From Adiantum capillus-veneris (Eukaryota > Streptophyta > Polypodiopsida > Polypodiales > Pteridaceae): DNA of 64,000 nt. The position numbers and the translations under genes are program-made. The notes beneath the pieces were generated by a model. That model worked only from the letters and a program-made list of their open reading frames with translations. It was not told the origin of the DNA and made no database searches. Shown here one piece after another: positions 22,075 to 34,430 of the stretch. How positions within the stretch are numbered: position 1 is the first letter of the stretch; every line of letters starts with the position of its first letter. The stretch spans positions 91,539,747 to 91,603,746 of the forward strand of contig CM043954.1 in the NCBI GenBank assembly GCA_014529385.2, in the 5' to 3' direction.

Positions 22075-23330
22075 ACCATCGAATTGAGGTCCTACTAGGA
22101 AGCTCACCACCTAACAAACCTCCTTATCAAGTTTCCAAGCTCAACAAGAGGAGATCATGAGGCAAGTACAAGGATTGGTAGACAAAGGGATGGTGAGGCC
22201 TAGCTCCTCTCCCTTTTGTTCTCCGGTCCTTTTAGTGCAAAAGAAAAATGGTACGTACCGCATGTGTGTGGACTATCAACCATATCACTATCAAAAACAG
22301 ATTTCATGTATCGTGGGTAGAAGGTCTTTTTGATAAGCTACAAAGTTCAACCTACTTCAGCAGGATTGACATTAAAATTGGCTATCATCATAAGGATAGT
22401 GAATGAAGATATCCTAAAGAACACATTTTGTACAATGTTTGGTCTCTATGAATATCTAGTCATGCCTTTTGGCTTGACTAATGCACCAGCCATGTTAAAT
22501 CGTTTAATGGAGAAAATATTTAGACCCTACCGCAAATTTACTAGAAGGTTTGTTGAGATATCATCATCTACTCCAAGTCCTTGGAGGATCACAAGCAACA
22601 TCTCCAGATAATTTTTCAAGCTTTGAGAGAGAAAAAGATTTTTATCAATTTAAAAAAATGTGATTTTTTTGTCAAGAGATTCAATACTTAGGTCATATTA
22701 TCTCTCAAGATGGTATCTGTATGGATCCATCAAAGTTGGAGGTAATAAAAAGAATGGCCTATTCCAAGGAATCTACATGAGCTAAGAAGCTTTCTTGGTA
22801 TGCGTGCATACTATAGATGCTTCATAGAAAATTTATCCCAAATAGCAAGACTATTACATGACTTAACAAAGAAGAATGTTAAGTACTCACGGATTGCTAA
22901 AGAGAAAAATGCTTTTGACAAGCTCAAAGAGAATCTTACCTTCCAATTAGTTCTTATGCTTCTGGATCTCGCAAAGCCATTTGAGGTCCAATGTGATGCT
23001 TGTGGTGATTGCTTTGGAGTAGTCTTGCTTCAAGATGGGCATGCCATAGCATATGAGAGCCAAAGGTTCAATGTCAATGAGCAGGTCTTGAGCATATACA
23101 AAAAAGAGCTTTTAGCTATTTTACATGCCCTAGACACATGGAAGCACTATCTATTGGGAACTCCATGTATTTTGCAAATGAACCACCAAAGTCTCAAGTA
23201 CTTCATGACGCAGACCAAGCTCTCCAACAAACAAATAAGGTGGAAAATTTTAATTTTGTGATTTTATTTTCATATTGCTTACATTGCTGGTAATCACAAT
23301 CAAGTGGCTGGTGCACTTTCACACTGACCA
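22075..23330 (+). pseudogene. G1 reverse transcriptase and RNase H
   Basis: RT pieces in changing frames: '[15 protein letters not shown]' and '[11 protein letters not shown]', '[11 protein letters not shown]', '[19 protein letters not shown]'. After the YxDD position only '[12 protein letters not shown]' remains, so one catalytic Asp is lost. The RNase H stretch (22,800-23,261) is open for 153 codons: 'AKPFEVQCDACGDCFGVVL' with the first Asp, 'YKKELLAILHAL', and 'NHQSLKYFMTQ' (normally TDHQSL). At least four breaks. Confidence 0.85.
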
Positions 23331-23342
23331 AGAGTCAATGCG

Positions 23343-24770
23343 GTGTCTATAGCAACTCACAATGATCTATCTTGTATGATAGATGAGTATGCTACTAACC
23401 CTAACTTTAAAGAAGTAATGTCAGCTCTTGCCTTGGGTAATAAAGAAGAACCATGCACCTTGAATTATGGTTATCTTCCCCATGGCAATAGGCTATGTGT
23501 TATCCACTCCCTTTGTGAGAAAGTCATGTATGAATCCCATGCTCCTCCCTATCCGGAGCATAGAGGCATTCAACCTACTCTTCAAAGAGTAGAGATGTAC
23601 TTCTATTGGCCTACCATGAAACAAGACCAAGTATGAGGAAGCAACCTAGGTTACTTCAGCCATTGCCAATCCCTAATTCACCATGGGAGAGTATATCCAT
23701 GGATTATCAAAATCTATCCATGGGAATATGGGAATATGGACAATAGTCGACAGGTTTAGCAAGCAATCACACTTTATTCCTGTCAAAAAGAGTATCAATA
23801 AAAACCAAATGGAAACCCTCTTCATATCTCATATTTTGATACAATGTGGTTACCAACATCCAATGTGTCAGATAGAGATCCTAGAATGACCAGTAATTTC
23901 TAGAAAGGTCTCTTGAAAATCTAGGTACAAGATTGAATTTCTCTTCGGCCTATCACCCATAAACAGATGGCCAAAGTGAGATAGCCAATCTTACAATTCT
24001 CAATCTACTAAAGACTTATGTTATAGAAGTAGATCAACTCTTACAATAGGAGATGTACTTACCTTGTGTAGACTATGCGTACAATAATACCATCCAAACT
24101 ACTATGAAAAAAGCACCTTTTGAGATCATAGAGGAAAGACCTAAAAGTTCCTTGATACTTAAAGTAAATGGGAAGATCTTCTCTATTGATGAGTATAACC
24201 ATGTCCTACAAGAATCTTTCCAAAAGATTAAGGAGGCTATATTCATCTCTCAACAAAGGCAAAAGGCTATTGCTGATAAGCACAGAAGGGCCTTAACATT
24301 CAAAGAAAATGATTGGGTCTTACTCAAGTTTCTCAAGGCTCAATTAAGGAAAATGAAAGTCAAAAATCCTACGGGGCATCAAAAGTATTATGTTAAACTA
24401 GCAAAAATATACTATGGTCCTTTGCAAATATTGAATCCAATCAATGAAATGGCTTATCAACTCAAGTTTCCCAACCATTGGCTCATACACAATGATTTTC
24501 ATGTGAGCCTACTTAAGCCCTACAAAGGAGAGCCACCAAGTGAACCAATTATTAAAGACCCCCCCCCAGAAATGAAAGACCAAGAAGAGGTGCTACAACC
24601 TGAAGCTATCCTTTGGCATGAGGACAAGGTACTACGACATGGTAAGATTATCCAATAGTATCTTGTTAAGTTCAAAAATTATTCTTTTGAAGATGCTAGA
24701 TGGATGCAAGGAATACAACTTAAGGACAGTATGAACCTTGTCAATGTTTACAATGCTACACTAGAGTAAG
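23343..24770 (+). pseudogene. G1 integrase with C-terminal chromodomain
   Basis: Begins with the integrase zinc-finger histidines ('YESHAPPYPEHRGIQPTLQ'). The following cysteine pair is missing, apparently by a small deletion at about 23,630. Core fragments 'SMDYQ', 'SDRDPRMTSNF' and 'SAYHP-TDGQSE' give the D, D, E positions across shifted frames. The 201-codon stretch 24,053-24,658 carries the core end and GPY/F-like part ('YYGPLQILNPINEMAYQLKFP'). After a TAG at 24,656 the frame continues with 'YLVKFKNYSFEDARW'; together with 'EAILWHEDKVLRHGKI' before it, this forms a chromodomain. The chromodomain normally targets integration to chromatin marks. Confidence 0.85.
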
Positions 24771-25118
24771 AAAATGTAAATGTTTCCTTTAAATGATCAA
24801 TGTTTTTGTCTTATAAGACTACTTATCTTTGTCTTGTGCACAAATTTAAGTAGTATGCATGCTTACAATCATGTTTGTGTTGACTACGTCTCTCAAACAC
24901 CAAGTAGAAATTGTCACTCTACTTTGGGTATGGACTAAAGAGCAGACATGATTGTGGAAGCAAGTTTCCCAAGCCCCAAATGGACTAGTCATCCATCTTG
25001 GAATAATATTATAGGTAAAAAGAGATCCTCTACCCGCTAATAAACATCGAGTAATGACTAAGTCTTTATCTCTTTTACCTCATAGTCGAGGACGACTATG
25101 ATTTCAAGAGAGAGGTAA
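24771..25118 (+). other. 3' untranslated region and purine tract of G1
   Basis: About 350 bp with no frame. It ends in a purine-rich tract (about 25,101-25,118, TTCAAGAGAGAGGTAA) immediately before the 3' LTR. Confidence 0.65.
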
Positions 25119-25400
25119 TATCATAAAATCTAATATTTGACCAAACCAAAAAACAAATCTATATTAAAATGATCATTTAATATGAGAGAATAAATGGGAA
25201 TAAGTGTTAAAATATAGACATGTGCTTATGGATCTATCTCAACACGGGGCCAAGGTAAAAGGGTTACAAATGAGAGATGGTATGTTAAAGAGCAAGTCTA
25301 GCTAATGGAGCTTTAAGACCTTAGGGTTAGATTTGTTAAAGACCCCAATGTTTAGTGTTAAAACTCCTTTGACCTTAGGCAAGCTAGGGCTATGCTTAAG
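25119..25400 (+). repeat. 3' LTR of G1, truncated
   Basis: Matches the first ~280 bp of the 5' LTR. The second base is mutated (TA instead of TG). It is cut at 25,401 by the LTR of element D. The remaining ~1.1 kb of this LTR is not found in the window. Confidence 0.82.
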
Positions 25401-26224
25401 TGTTGGCGGATACGCCGTGAGAGAGCGGACACTAGCATAGCGAGAACAAAACCAACAAATCTATGTCAGCCAAGGAAGAAGCTTAACCCGTAGGTGCATG
25501 AAAACAAGGAGATGGATTTCAATTACCTACTTGACCTTCTAAGATAATCTCTACTCAAGGAAACCAAATCTAGATGTCCTATGCACATGTGAATACAACT
25601 AACCTACAATGCTCTCATGATATCCAAAACTAGACCAAACACATTAAAAAAGACACGAAACTGATAGGAATACTCTCCTCATAAAGAGGTGATTACGCTA
25701 TGGACTCTGACTTGATATCCTACCTAGAACCACCCCGTGAAACAATCACATATGAAAATAGGCAGGAAAATGCAGGTCACCACTTTTTGATTTGTATGAT
25801 CCTAATCTGTAGCTCTACTTGCTATGAACCCACAAGTATAAAGAAATCACCAATCGGACACATGGTTTGTAAGAAAACTCAAAAGCAAGCTTGTAGGAGC
25901 TTGCTTTGCAACAACAACACCAGAATTTTGCAAGCTCAGTGTTGGATTGAATTCCTAGATATTGCTAACGCATTGGTGGTGTCACTTTCACAATGGAGGC
26001 TCCATAGAGTGCGTAGGGAAGAGAAGGTGCACTGTAAATGTGAGATTAGATTAATTCAAAAATTGGCTTAGGGTTACAAAAATTGGCTTATATACAATTT
26101 CTCCTTAGAAGCTTGTTCCCAAAAAGAATATTGGCTGCTTAAACCATTACAAATGTCATTTCATTTTAGAAAAATAGTGATACAAAAATTTTGAAAAATC
26201 TTCTTCTGTGTTCATCCATCAACA
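25401..26224 (-). repeat. 3' LTR of element D
   Basis: 824 bp beginning TGTTGGCGGATACGCC and ending CATCCATCAACA, with TGTTG/CAACA inverted ends. It inserts cleanly into the G1 LTR. On the minus strand a purine tract (AGAAGGGGGGAC, 26,225-26,236) lies directly before it, so this is the 3' LTR of a minus-strand element. No second copy of this LTR was found in the window. Confidence 0.7.
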
Positions 26225-26236
26225 GTCCCCCCTTCT
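26225..26236 (-). other. Polypurine tract of element D
   Basis: The minus strand reads AGAAGGGGGGAC against the LTR at 26,224. Confidence 0.7.
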
Positions 26237-26289
26237 ACGTCCATGTCATCCCTAACATGAAGGGCCTTGATCTTCTTATTTGGTAATAA

Positions 26290-29200
26290 TTCTTAGCCTT
26301 TGAGTCAGTGGAACCCTTGGGGCTTTAGCAACTTCAAGTATGACTCGTACCTTATGTTGCCCAACGTGATTGTGGGGCTGAATATTTTGTTGTCATAAGT
26401 AAAGAAGCCGGTGTAAAAGGATTCCTCAAAAACTTGCATGTGGTAGCTTGGTAAGAACTTTATATAGTAGATATAACACCTCCGAGGATGGTTGCTTTGA
26501 CAAATCAAATGTCATTGTGGTGACAATGTTGCCCGTTGACCAATGGGTTGAATCCATATCTTTGGACGGTGCAAACACTTCAATGCACGCCAAGAGGGTT
26601 TTGTATATCTTGCTGATCATCACACACATCAAGTCGAGGGAGCCAGTGAAAATCTTAATGGTACCCTTTAGGGTTTTCACCATATAAGGTACACTTATTC
26701 TCTCTCCTTGTGTTGTGGCATAGATTGGTAAATGAGCCAAGTGGGATGTTTCTTCAAGATTATGGTGTTGTTTTCCCATGTGCCCACAAGAAGGACTAGG
26801 CAAAATAGAGTATCATCCCTGATGTTTTTGGGGCTTCCACCAAGTACTTTAGAAGTCCGGGGTACTTGAGGAGCCACGCCTTTCTCCACTTTGGTTGGGA
26901 GTCCACTATCTTCTTTGCAGTGTCTAAATCTTTGACATCTCCCTCATACAATGGTTGTGTTGCTTCCGCTTTAACTCTTTTCTTGATCACCAACACTTCA
27001 TACTTAAGGAGAGGGTATGGGAGTGAAGGCTGCATCCATTCCTCCCTAAGAACATATTTGGAAAGCCCTTGGACTCCTACTGAGTGTATCATTCATGTCT
27101 CCCACTCCAAGGTTGCCTTGTGGTCTTCAACTGTGGATTTTTCAATCAAATTTTGGAGACGTGTCTCTTCCGCTGCAGTTAACAGTTTCTCTCCTTTCTC
27201 CTGTGTCTCTAGATGTTCCTCTAGGTGCTGTAAATCCTTTGCATCTTTAGGAACCTCCAAGGGCTCATCTCTGGACTTAATACCAAGGTCACTGGGCCCT
27301 GACTTTGTTTCTTGTGTCCTTGATTTGGCTATTTCTTTTTGTAGTTATTTTATTTGTTATTGAGCAAGTATGTCTTTCTTTGTAGCTTCTTCTTCTTGAT
27401 CTACCACACCTCTTGCAGAGTAGCTAACTATAGTTGGAGCTCTTTGTGCTCTTTGTGGAGTTCTTGGTGTTGAGCCTTCACTCTTTCCTCTGCGGCTAGG
27501 GACCCTTCTTCCATATGAATTCTTTGTCTTTGTTTTAGCCGTAATTCCTTTTGTAGGGCAGTGATTTGTGCTTCCAAAGCTTGGATAGCTTGGATAGCTG
27601 CTCCTGTAACTACATGTGAAACCCTCGAGGTTTCTCTCAGTCTCTTGATTGTCCAGTCTTGGAGCTCTAATTTGGCTTTCAGCTCCAACACTTCATCTTT
27701 TGCTGCTTCCAGCTCATCCTCCCCTCTTTCCTTTTCTTCTTGGATACTCTTTACTTCCCACAAAACCTCCACCATTTGCAGTGTCAAATTGTCTCGTTCA
27801 CTTATGGCCTCTCTTACTTTTGTACCTCAGAGTCTTAAGCTCCTTTTATGCTTCCTCATCTTTTTAGTTCGTAATGTGGATCATGCTTCAGAGGTGATCA
27901 TGTTCCATTGCATATTGTCTTCCATGGTATGCAACATATTGTTTTCTTCACCCAATGTTAGAGACCACATTTTGATTCTGTCAAGTACTTGATATGCAGC
28001 TCTCACATTCTCTTCATATGCTTCAACTAGGCTTCTTGTTGATGGTCTGGGGATCGGGCCAAAAAAGGGGACCTGGTGTCTCATACTCAACATGACTCCT
28101 ACTGGTGGTGCTCTCCACGGGCTGACAAATGGTCTCCATTGTGGTGCATGTAGGATTTGGACCAACCCTGGTGCTCGAGGCTGCACAGATTACCTTTTGT
28201 GTGCATTTCTCTACGTTTCTTGGTCTAATTGTGGTCCTTTAAATCTATTAGCTCTCATGTGTTCCTTAGGGATATCCTTTCTCTCTTGCTATTTTCTGGC
28301 AGCCCAGGGTGGGATTGGAGTGTCATAGACCACCGTAGAAGCCTCTACTAATGTGTATCATGCTTGAAGGAGGTCTTCATAAGTGTCCCTTTCTTCTTTT
28401 TCCTTGTCTTTTGGTGGAGGTGCTACCTCTTCTATCTTTTTTGGTGAGGGTTGTGGTTGGGATGTAGAGGGCTTTGGAATTGGAGGAGGAGTAGAGGATC
28501 CTGCTGGTGAAGGTGGTGGGTTTTCATTTTTTGTATGGTCACCTTCTTGGCTGGAGCCCCTTGTGTTTCTTTTAGCTTCCTCTTGATATCTTGTACCTCA
28601 TCCATTATGAAGGGCTCTAATTCTACTGTTCAATCACCATTTTAGTTTCTTCATAGGCTCGGATGTAATGATTGAATTAATTCTCCAGTGATCTTGAGGA
28701 GCTTCCTCCGATTTTTTCTAGGTCTGGTACCCAATACTCCTCAAAGTCTCCATTGAGTGCTCGTTCTACCCTGAACTACTCAATCAACCTCTCGATCCAG
28801 TAGCTTTTTGGTTGTGTCTCTCTCTGGGCCTTGATTCTTTTGTCGACGTCATCTTACCCTTCTTATTTGGGGGCTTCTCAGACTCTTCCTCTGCTACGGT
28901 CATTTGTCTTCTTCAAAGCCGTGTGGTGACTGGTGGTGCTACTTCTATTACTAGTTCATTTTTGTATCTTGCTTTAACCTTAACCGCTCATTCTGGGTTG
29001 GTGGATCGGGCCGCTGTCCTCTTGTACCAATAGCTTCATATGCAATCTTTGTCAGTGTTTCTCCAGCTCCAATGTACTTGGATTTTTCTATACCCATGTC
29101 GACCACTTTCTCATGCAGATATTGGGCGTAGTTCACTTCTTTGGGCATGCTACTTTTCAATGCCCAAGTTATTGTAGTAGCCACTGCATGGGGAGGTGTT

Positions 29201-29838
29201 GTGTAATTTTGTGGCCACTTGCTACAAACATGGAATTATTGGTTGTAAAGTTTGCAAATGTTTGCAGCTCTCGGGTCTACCAGGTCTTTGAATGTATGAT
29301 TGGGTTTCTTTTGAGAGTAGACCTTTACTTCATCTCTTCTTTCTCTAATAGAGCTACCCTTATTGTGGAGCCCCACTACATCTGATATGGTTTGATGTGT
29401 AATCACCATCTCTCTCTTCTATCCATCCAAATCAGTAATCACTACCTTGCTATCTTTTTGGATTGCATTGACTAGCTCGTAGACTCTTTGCATATCTATA
29501 CCCACTAGTGGTGCTGTGAAGAAGTTGTACAAATCTTCTCTTTCCAGTTGGGTGAGTGTTTCTTCTTTGTTTTCATATTCCAATATTTCTCATGGATTCA
29601 TTGGTATATCCACTGTATTTCCTTGCGGGTCTCCGAATGTACCTAGGTGCACTACCAATCCTTTCCTTTCCAATGTGGCTTCATGTATCCAAGCCTTGGC
29701 TGGCTTCAGTGTCTTTTTCGTTAGTGTGTAAGGCTCATTGGTTGCAATAATTCCCTTCAAGGACATCCTCTTCTTCTTAGCTGGTGATTTGTTGGCTTCC
29801 ATTGATCCTGCAGGCACTCCAAGTGCAAAAGTTAGCAT
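26290..29838 (-). pseudogene. Element D extra coding region (coiled-coil protein)
   Basis: A run of minus-strand open pieces in changing frames: 29,838 ('MLTFALGVPAGSMEANKSP', Lys-rich start, then 'GLVVHLGTFGDPQGNTVDIP'), 29,184, 28,186 ('LVEAYEENVRAAYQVLDRI'), 27,787 (strongly heptad-like: Glu/Lys/Leu-rich for about 100 residues, e.g. 'ALEAQITALQKELRLKQRQR'), 27,092, 26,803 and 26,508. Together they suggest one protein of roughly 1,100 residues, now broken by stops and shifts, ending just before the purine tract. I recognise no domain besides the coiled coil. It could be an extra ORF downstream of pol or the gag-side ORF of an element whose pol is elsewhere. Confidence 0.5.
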
Positions 29839-29971
29839 TCTTTACAAAATTTGGCATTTCTTAGTTTCTAGCTATCCAAATGATTTCAAATTTGAAACAC
29901 AAGCTAATTAGGGTCTAAGGGTGCTATGCATGTGGTCAAAAATGCATTTTGGGTGCAGATTCATGGTGTGA

Positions 29972-31683
29972 GACATCGTACGCATATGATGTCTAAGTGC
30001 TCAAAACTAAGTGATGTTTCATATGTGCATAGCTCATAGCATGTACATCATGGATATATGCATGGATTTCAATTTTGATGTCATTTGGATAAGCTGTGAC
30101 CATTAGAACTCCTTTCAAGATCTGATGTTGGATTCTGGCTTAGTTTTGAGCAAATGAGGTTCAAATGGGGTGAAACTTGGTAGATGGTCTCATAATCATG
30201 TGCTAAAGGCTTAGAAGGAGTCAAGTTAGCTTATGGGTTCATTTTCATGCTAGTGAGACATCATCCGCGTATGATGTCAACTTTGTTATATAGCTAGGCC
30301 TTAGCATGGTATAGACTCCTCTGATGTCAGAATTTGATTTGGGTTTCTTCTCATGTGTTTGAAACCAAAAATTAGGTATAGAGCTTGGGATTCCAAAACT
30401 TGGGTTTAGATGGGTAGACAGAATCAAAACTTTATGAGACATGGGTTGTGGGCTAAGATTAAAGGGATAAAGGCATTGGAAGTGAGAAATCCCCCCATTG
30501 GTCATTTGGACCTTATGAGATGTCATACGCATATGATGTCTCTGTTGAGATTTTTTCCCTAGATTTCACATGTAGTATCCTCAGGTGATAGAAATCCTTT
30601 GATCATCTCAGATTTTGAGTTGGAGGTGCCTCATGTGTTTAGGGCCATAGGATATGTCTTTTGCCAGGATTTTTCAATTTCAGGCTCCAAATGGTCACAA
30701 CCTTGCTCAAACTTGTCCAAATTGAATGCATTGCCTTTATACTATGTGGTGAACATGCTCTTGGTGAAAGCTGTGGAGTTTTTCATCTGTATAAGAGAAG
30801 AGACATTATACATGTATGATGTCTATTGATTCAAAACAACTTGAAACTCCTTGTGTAAGTTGTGTATAGCTTGTGCATGGTGTCCATGGTATCAGAATTG
30901 AGTTTGAGCTTGTGAATGGGTGTCAAAGATCTTGAAGAGGTTTTTGCATCTAGATTTCCACTTTTTTGGGTAATTGAAGATCAAAAGATATCCAAATGTG
31001 ATGAAAATGTGATGGGGAGCTCATAATGATGTGTATGAAGTGTTAGAGTTTCCAAAATCACAATAACATGTCAATTCAAGGGGTCTAGACATCATACACG
31101 TATAATGTTTAGGTTGGCATTTTTGTCTCAGACTTGTTGTAGAGGTAGCTCATGATGTGTGTATGGCTCTGATGTGTGAAAATACGAATTTGGACTAGTG
31201 CTTATGAGCCCAACGCCATAGAAGTAGTTTATGACACTTTAATTTGGAAATGATGAGGGTGCTACTTCAAACATGCCCAAAGGTGACCAAATTTGGTGTA
31301 GAGGCTATATGTACCATGCTTGACAATGCTAGATGTTCAGAATGTTGATATAACTCCTATCTGATAGGTGTAGACATCATACGTGTATGATGTCTACTTT
31401 TGCAAAGTTGATATTTGAGCATTGGGACATGATGTATAGGTTATGTGCTTGCTTTGTGTCAATTTTCACTTGATTTGAAACACTTTTCGTAAGTCCAAAG
31501 CCAAATTGTGGGATTAGGTTGAGACTTTGCAGTTTTTTGGGCCTTGATGAGTACCCCAATTAGCTCCAAATCTTATGAAATTTTAGGTGCTTCATGTTTA
31601 GGGTATGCACAATGTGTTTGTGAAGTCAAGTGAGTGATTTTTGTGCAAAATCTGACTGTGAGACATCATACGCATATGATGTC
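29972..31683. repeat. Tandem array, ~285-bp period, palindromic core in each unit
   Basis: Seven copies of a 22-base imperfect palindrome, arms GACATCATA and TATGATGTC around a 4-base centre (CGCA, CGCG, CGTG and variants), start at 29,972, 30,257, 30,519, 30,802, 31,088, 31,373 and 31,662. Spacings are 285, 262, 283, 286, 285 and 289. Sequence between the palindromes is diverged but shares phrases ('CTCATAATGATGTG', 'TTTGAGCAAATG' and similar). The array sits upstream (minus-strand sense) of the coiled-coil coding remnant. Confidence 0.85.
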
Positions 31684-33760
31684 TTCCTAATAAAAAGTGA
31701 GTTTGATGCCTTGGGGTGTTTTGTGCTTGTGCCCTAAGCCCTACTAGCTAGTTCTCACCTTAAAAAGTCAGATGTTTAGCTTAGAAAGGCCCTGTTTGAA
31801 ATTTTAGTCTCTAAAAGGGATTTCTTCATTTGAAGACGACTTCCCCCAATGATTCTTCGTGAGGTCCATCTCCCAAGCTTGTGGATGCATAAGGGCACCT
31901 TCCCATGGATTTGATGTATCATTTGGTCTCACGGATACCCTTTTTGGAAATTTGTAAACAACCTCTTTTTATGAGGAGATGGTCGGCGATGGTTCTTTTT
32001 AATGTTTGACCCTACATTTTGGTTGTCGATGATGCCTGTGAAGTTAGGTGGCAAACGGACGCCTCGCTTGGTCGTGAGAGCCAAATGGCACTTTGCGTGT
32101 CTGAAGCCTAACTCAAAGTTTTGGTCCACTTTTTGATGATAGATTGGGGAGGAGGTTACATGGGCTTGTAGACACACTTGAGGAATAACTTCTCATGAAG
32201 TTTTGTGCCATTTCAACAATCGATTTCCTATCAAATTTTGTAGTGCCCGAAGAGGTTAGTTTTTTCTAGTTGACCTAATCTCACATTGGAGGTCATAGTG
32301 GTGTTCTTTTAGGCTAGGGTTAACCCCATATCATCAAGTCTTGTAGCTATCGGGTCAGTGGGGTTGGAGCGTTATGGCCCTGTTTTGGTTTCTTTTCCGC
32401 GATGCAACATTGCCATTTTTTGAGTTTTTTGCAAAAAAGCGAGTATAGAACAAGAAGAGCATATGGTGATGAGATTATCTCTCATGTCTACTGGTGCCAA
32501 TCAGTGTGTCATATGCGTCGTGCAAAGTTGTAGAAGGTCCGCACGCTCTAGGTCTCTCAAGCTCTCTCTCACTTGTGAATAGTGAAAATGAGCTAATAAG
32601 TGGGTCCCACTTAACTTATATGGGGATTTCCTAGACCACTTGTGACCAAACTTGACATGTGCCCCTATCTTGTCACAAAATGCACTTTAGGCTCAAAAAT
32701 TTCTTCATTTGGACTGATTTTTCTCTGTTTTTGGAAAATTTGTCATTTCGTCCAAGAACTGGCCAAATCGGGCTTTCGCAACTTTTCTCATACTTGCATC
32801 CCGTCTTCACCATAACCCATCATTCATTTACTGATCACTCTCGTATTTTTCTTTTGTCAATATGTCACTATTTCACCTGCTTTTTCTATTTTTCTTTGTT
32901 TTCTCTAGTAAATTAACAAAAATTAAAGGAAAATAGCTAACTTGACCCGAAAAATATCCATAAATCAAGATAATTGATAATAGCATAATAAACCACTATA
33001 TACATCTATTTGTAGTATTTTTGGTTGGATTGCGGCATTTTCTCACTTTTCAAGTATGAAAATTGAGATTTTTACATATGTACACACACTTAGAGGTTGA
33101 TCTTTGGTGTTTGTCTCTGTTTCTTGTTGTAACACATTAAATAAGGGCAAATATACTCGTATTACCAAATTCTCACAATCAAACACAGAAAACCCCAAAG
33201 TCATAGAAAACAGTGTCCCTTTTTACACTCGTAGTGTGTCGGGCCCGCATTGAGAATGCCTCCCTCCTTTCTAGTTGAAGTCCTCCTCGATGATGTTGTT
33301 TCGTCCAAGGGTATGTGCTCTGCATAGGAATCAACAATATGCTAATGTTGGCTATGTAATGCCACCCTATATGCATACTCAAGCAATGCATGGAAAAATT
33401 AATGTTGTGCATGAGGAAGGTATAAGCACGATGCTTATTGGCATTCAATGTTGAAGTTTCTTGTGAAAGTATGACTATGGTGAGAGTAGTGAAACAATAA
33501 TTTCTCCAATTTGTTTTCTTTGTCTTTGATAGACAACGGAGCTGGTGAAACCAGTTGGCTATGAGTCACCTGAGTAGTTGTGGTTGTTCATCGTTTAGGT
33601 ATCCAAATCGGAGTTGGGCAGATATTCTTAAGAAACCATCTTTTTTAAGACTTTGCATATGGTTGGACTAGAACATGCTTGTGGTTGCCTTTTCAAAGCG
33701 TGTACTTCAAGGAGTTCCTTGGGTTGCTATGAGGTTGGTGGAGAGATTTCTTGGAATCCA
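31684..33760. other. Non-coding stretch in D region
   Basis: About 2 kb with no convincing frame, LTR end or primer site on either strand. Moderately AT-rich, with T-rich patches near 32,690-32,900. Confidence 0.4.
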
Positions 33761-33766
33761 CTTTGT

Positions 33767-34430
33767 TCAAACCTTGCGACCTGATCCTTTCTTATCCATA
33801 TCTACTTGATAGCTTTGGTGTTCAGAGTAGGTGGGGTTTGTCGTGGTACGCTTTCGTGAATTCCCACTGATTTTTTTCTTACCTGTAGAACTCACATCCT
33901 GGGAAAGAGTACCTCCTCTATAATGACTTGCTTTTCTTGCGTTTTTGGTCTCTTTGGAATCCATTGTTGGACAATGGTCATTTTAAGGGTTGCTTACCTT
34001 TATCCGTCGATTCATCACTGATGGTTTGTCCGTAGCTACAATAGAAAAAGGAACTTGTTGTTTTCCTGAAGCAGATTGGATGTTGACTATATTGGAGCTC
34101 CAATCAAGTTGTACATTATATCTTCTCTGCCAAGGTTTCCCGAGCAATAAAGCATGTTGTGTGTGCTTACCTTCTACCATATAAAATTTAGGCGGATAGA
34201 TATATTGTTTTACCTGTATACCAGGAGCACTGTCTAACCCATTACCTTCATTGAGTGCTCTGAATAACTTCACGAAGATTTTGTTGTGTCGGCTGTAATT
34301 GATTGTCAAGGAGTTGGAGTTGCTTGTAAAGGCTGTAGGATACGAGGCTACCTTGAGCACCTGAATCAAGCATTGCCTTCATCTCCTCTAGATTGCATCC
34401 TAGTTTGATAGCAATTGCAGGATCCTACAT
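33767..34430 (-). pseudogene. Retropepsin domain located downstream of integrase
   Basis: The minus-strand frame around 34,360 reads 'NLEEMKAMLDSGAQGSLVS', a full retropepsin active site with Asp-Ser-Gly. After a frameshift near 34,290 it continues with 'HALLLGKPWQRRYNVQLDW', the C-terminal hallmark, to a stop at 33,983. A short Lys/Ser/Thr-rich tail (33,767-33,964) follows in a separate open piece. A stop lies upstream ('DTKNM-stop-DPAIAI'). It begins only about 90 bp after the integrase C-terminus ends (34,520). In Ty3/gypsy the protease normally precedes RT, so position is unusual: a second or captured protease, or a rearrangement. Confidence 0.65.

Larger units (their letters stand above)
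620..25400 (+). mobile_element. Ty3/gypsy chromovirus 'G1', decayed and interrupted
   Basis: An LTR retrotransposon on the plus strand: 5' LTR (620-1978), tRNA-Met primer site, gag, protease, RT, RNase H, integrase, C-terminal chromodomain, and the start of the 3' LTR (25,119-25,400). The two LTR starts match each other over about 280 bp before another element's LTR cuts the 3' copy. Element A occupies 2,917-20,515, in the middle of gag, so G1's own sequence is only about 7.2 kb of this span. The coding region has many stops and frameshifts, and the RT and integrase have lost key residues. It is therefore an old, inactive copy. Domain order PR-RT-RH-IN plus chromodomain places it in the chromovirus branch of Ty3/gypsy. 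Confidence 0.88.

Noticed and set aside
29972..31683. Possible CRISPR array because of regularly spaced palindromes
   Set aside because: The spacing is about 285 bp with homologous spacers, in a plant retrotransposon context; a CRISPR array has unique spacers of about 30-40 bp.
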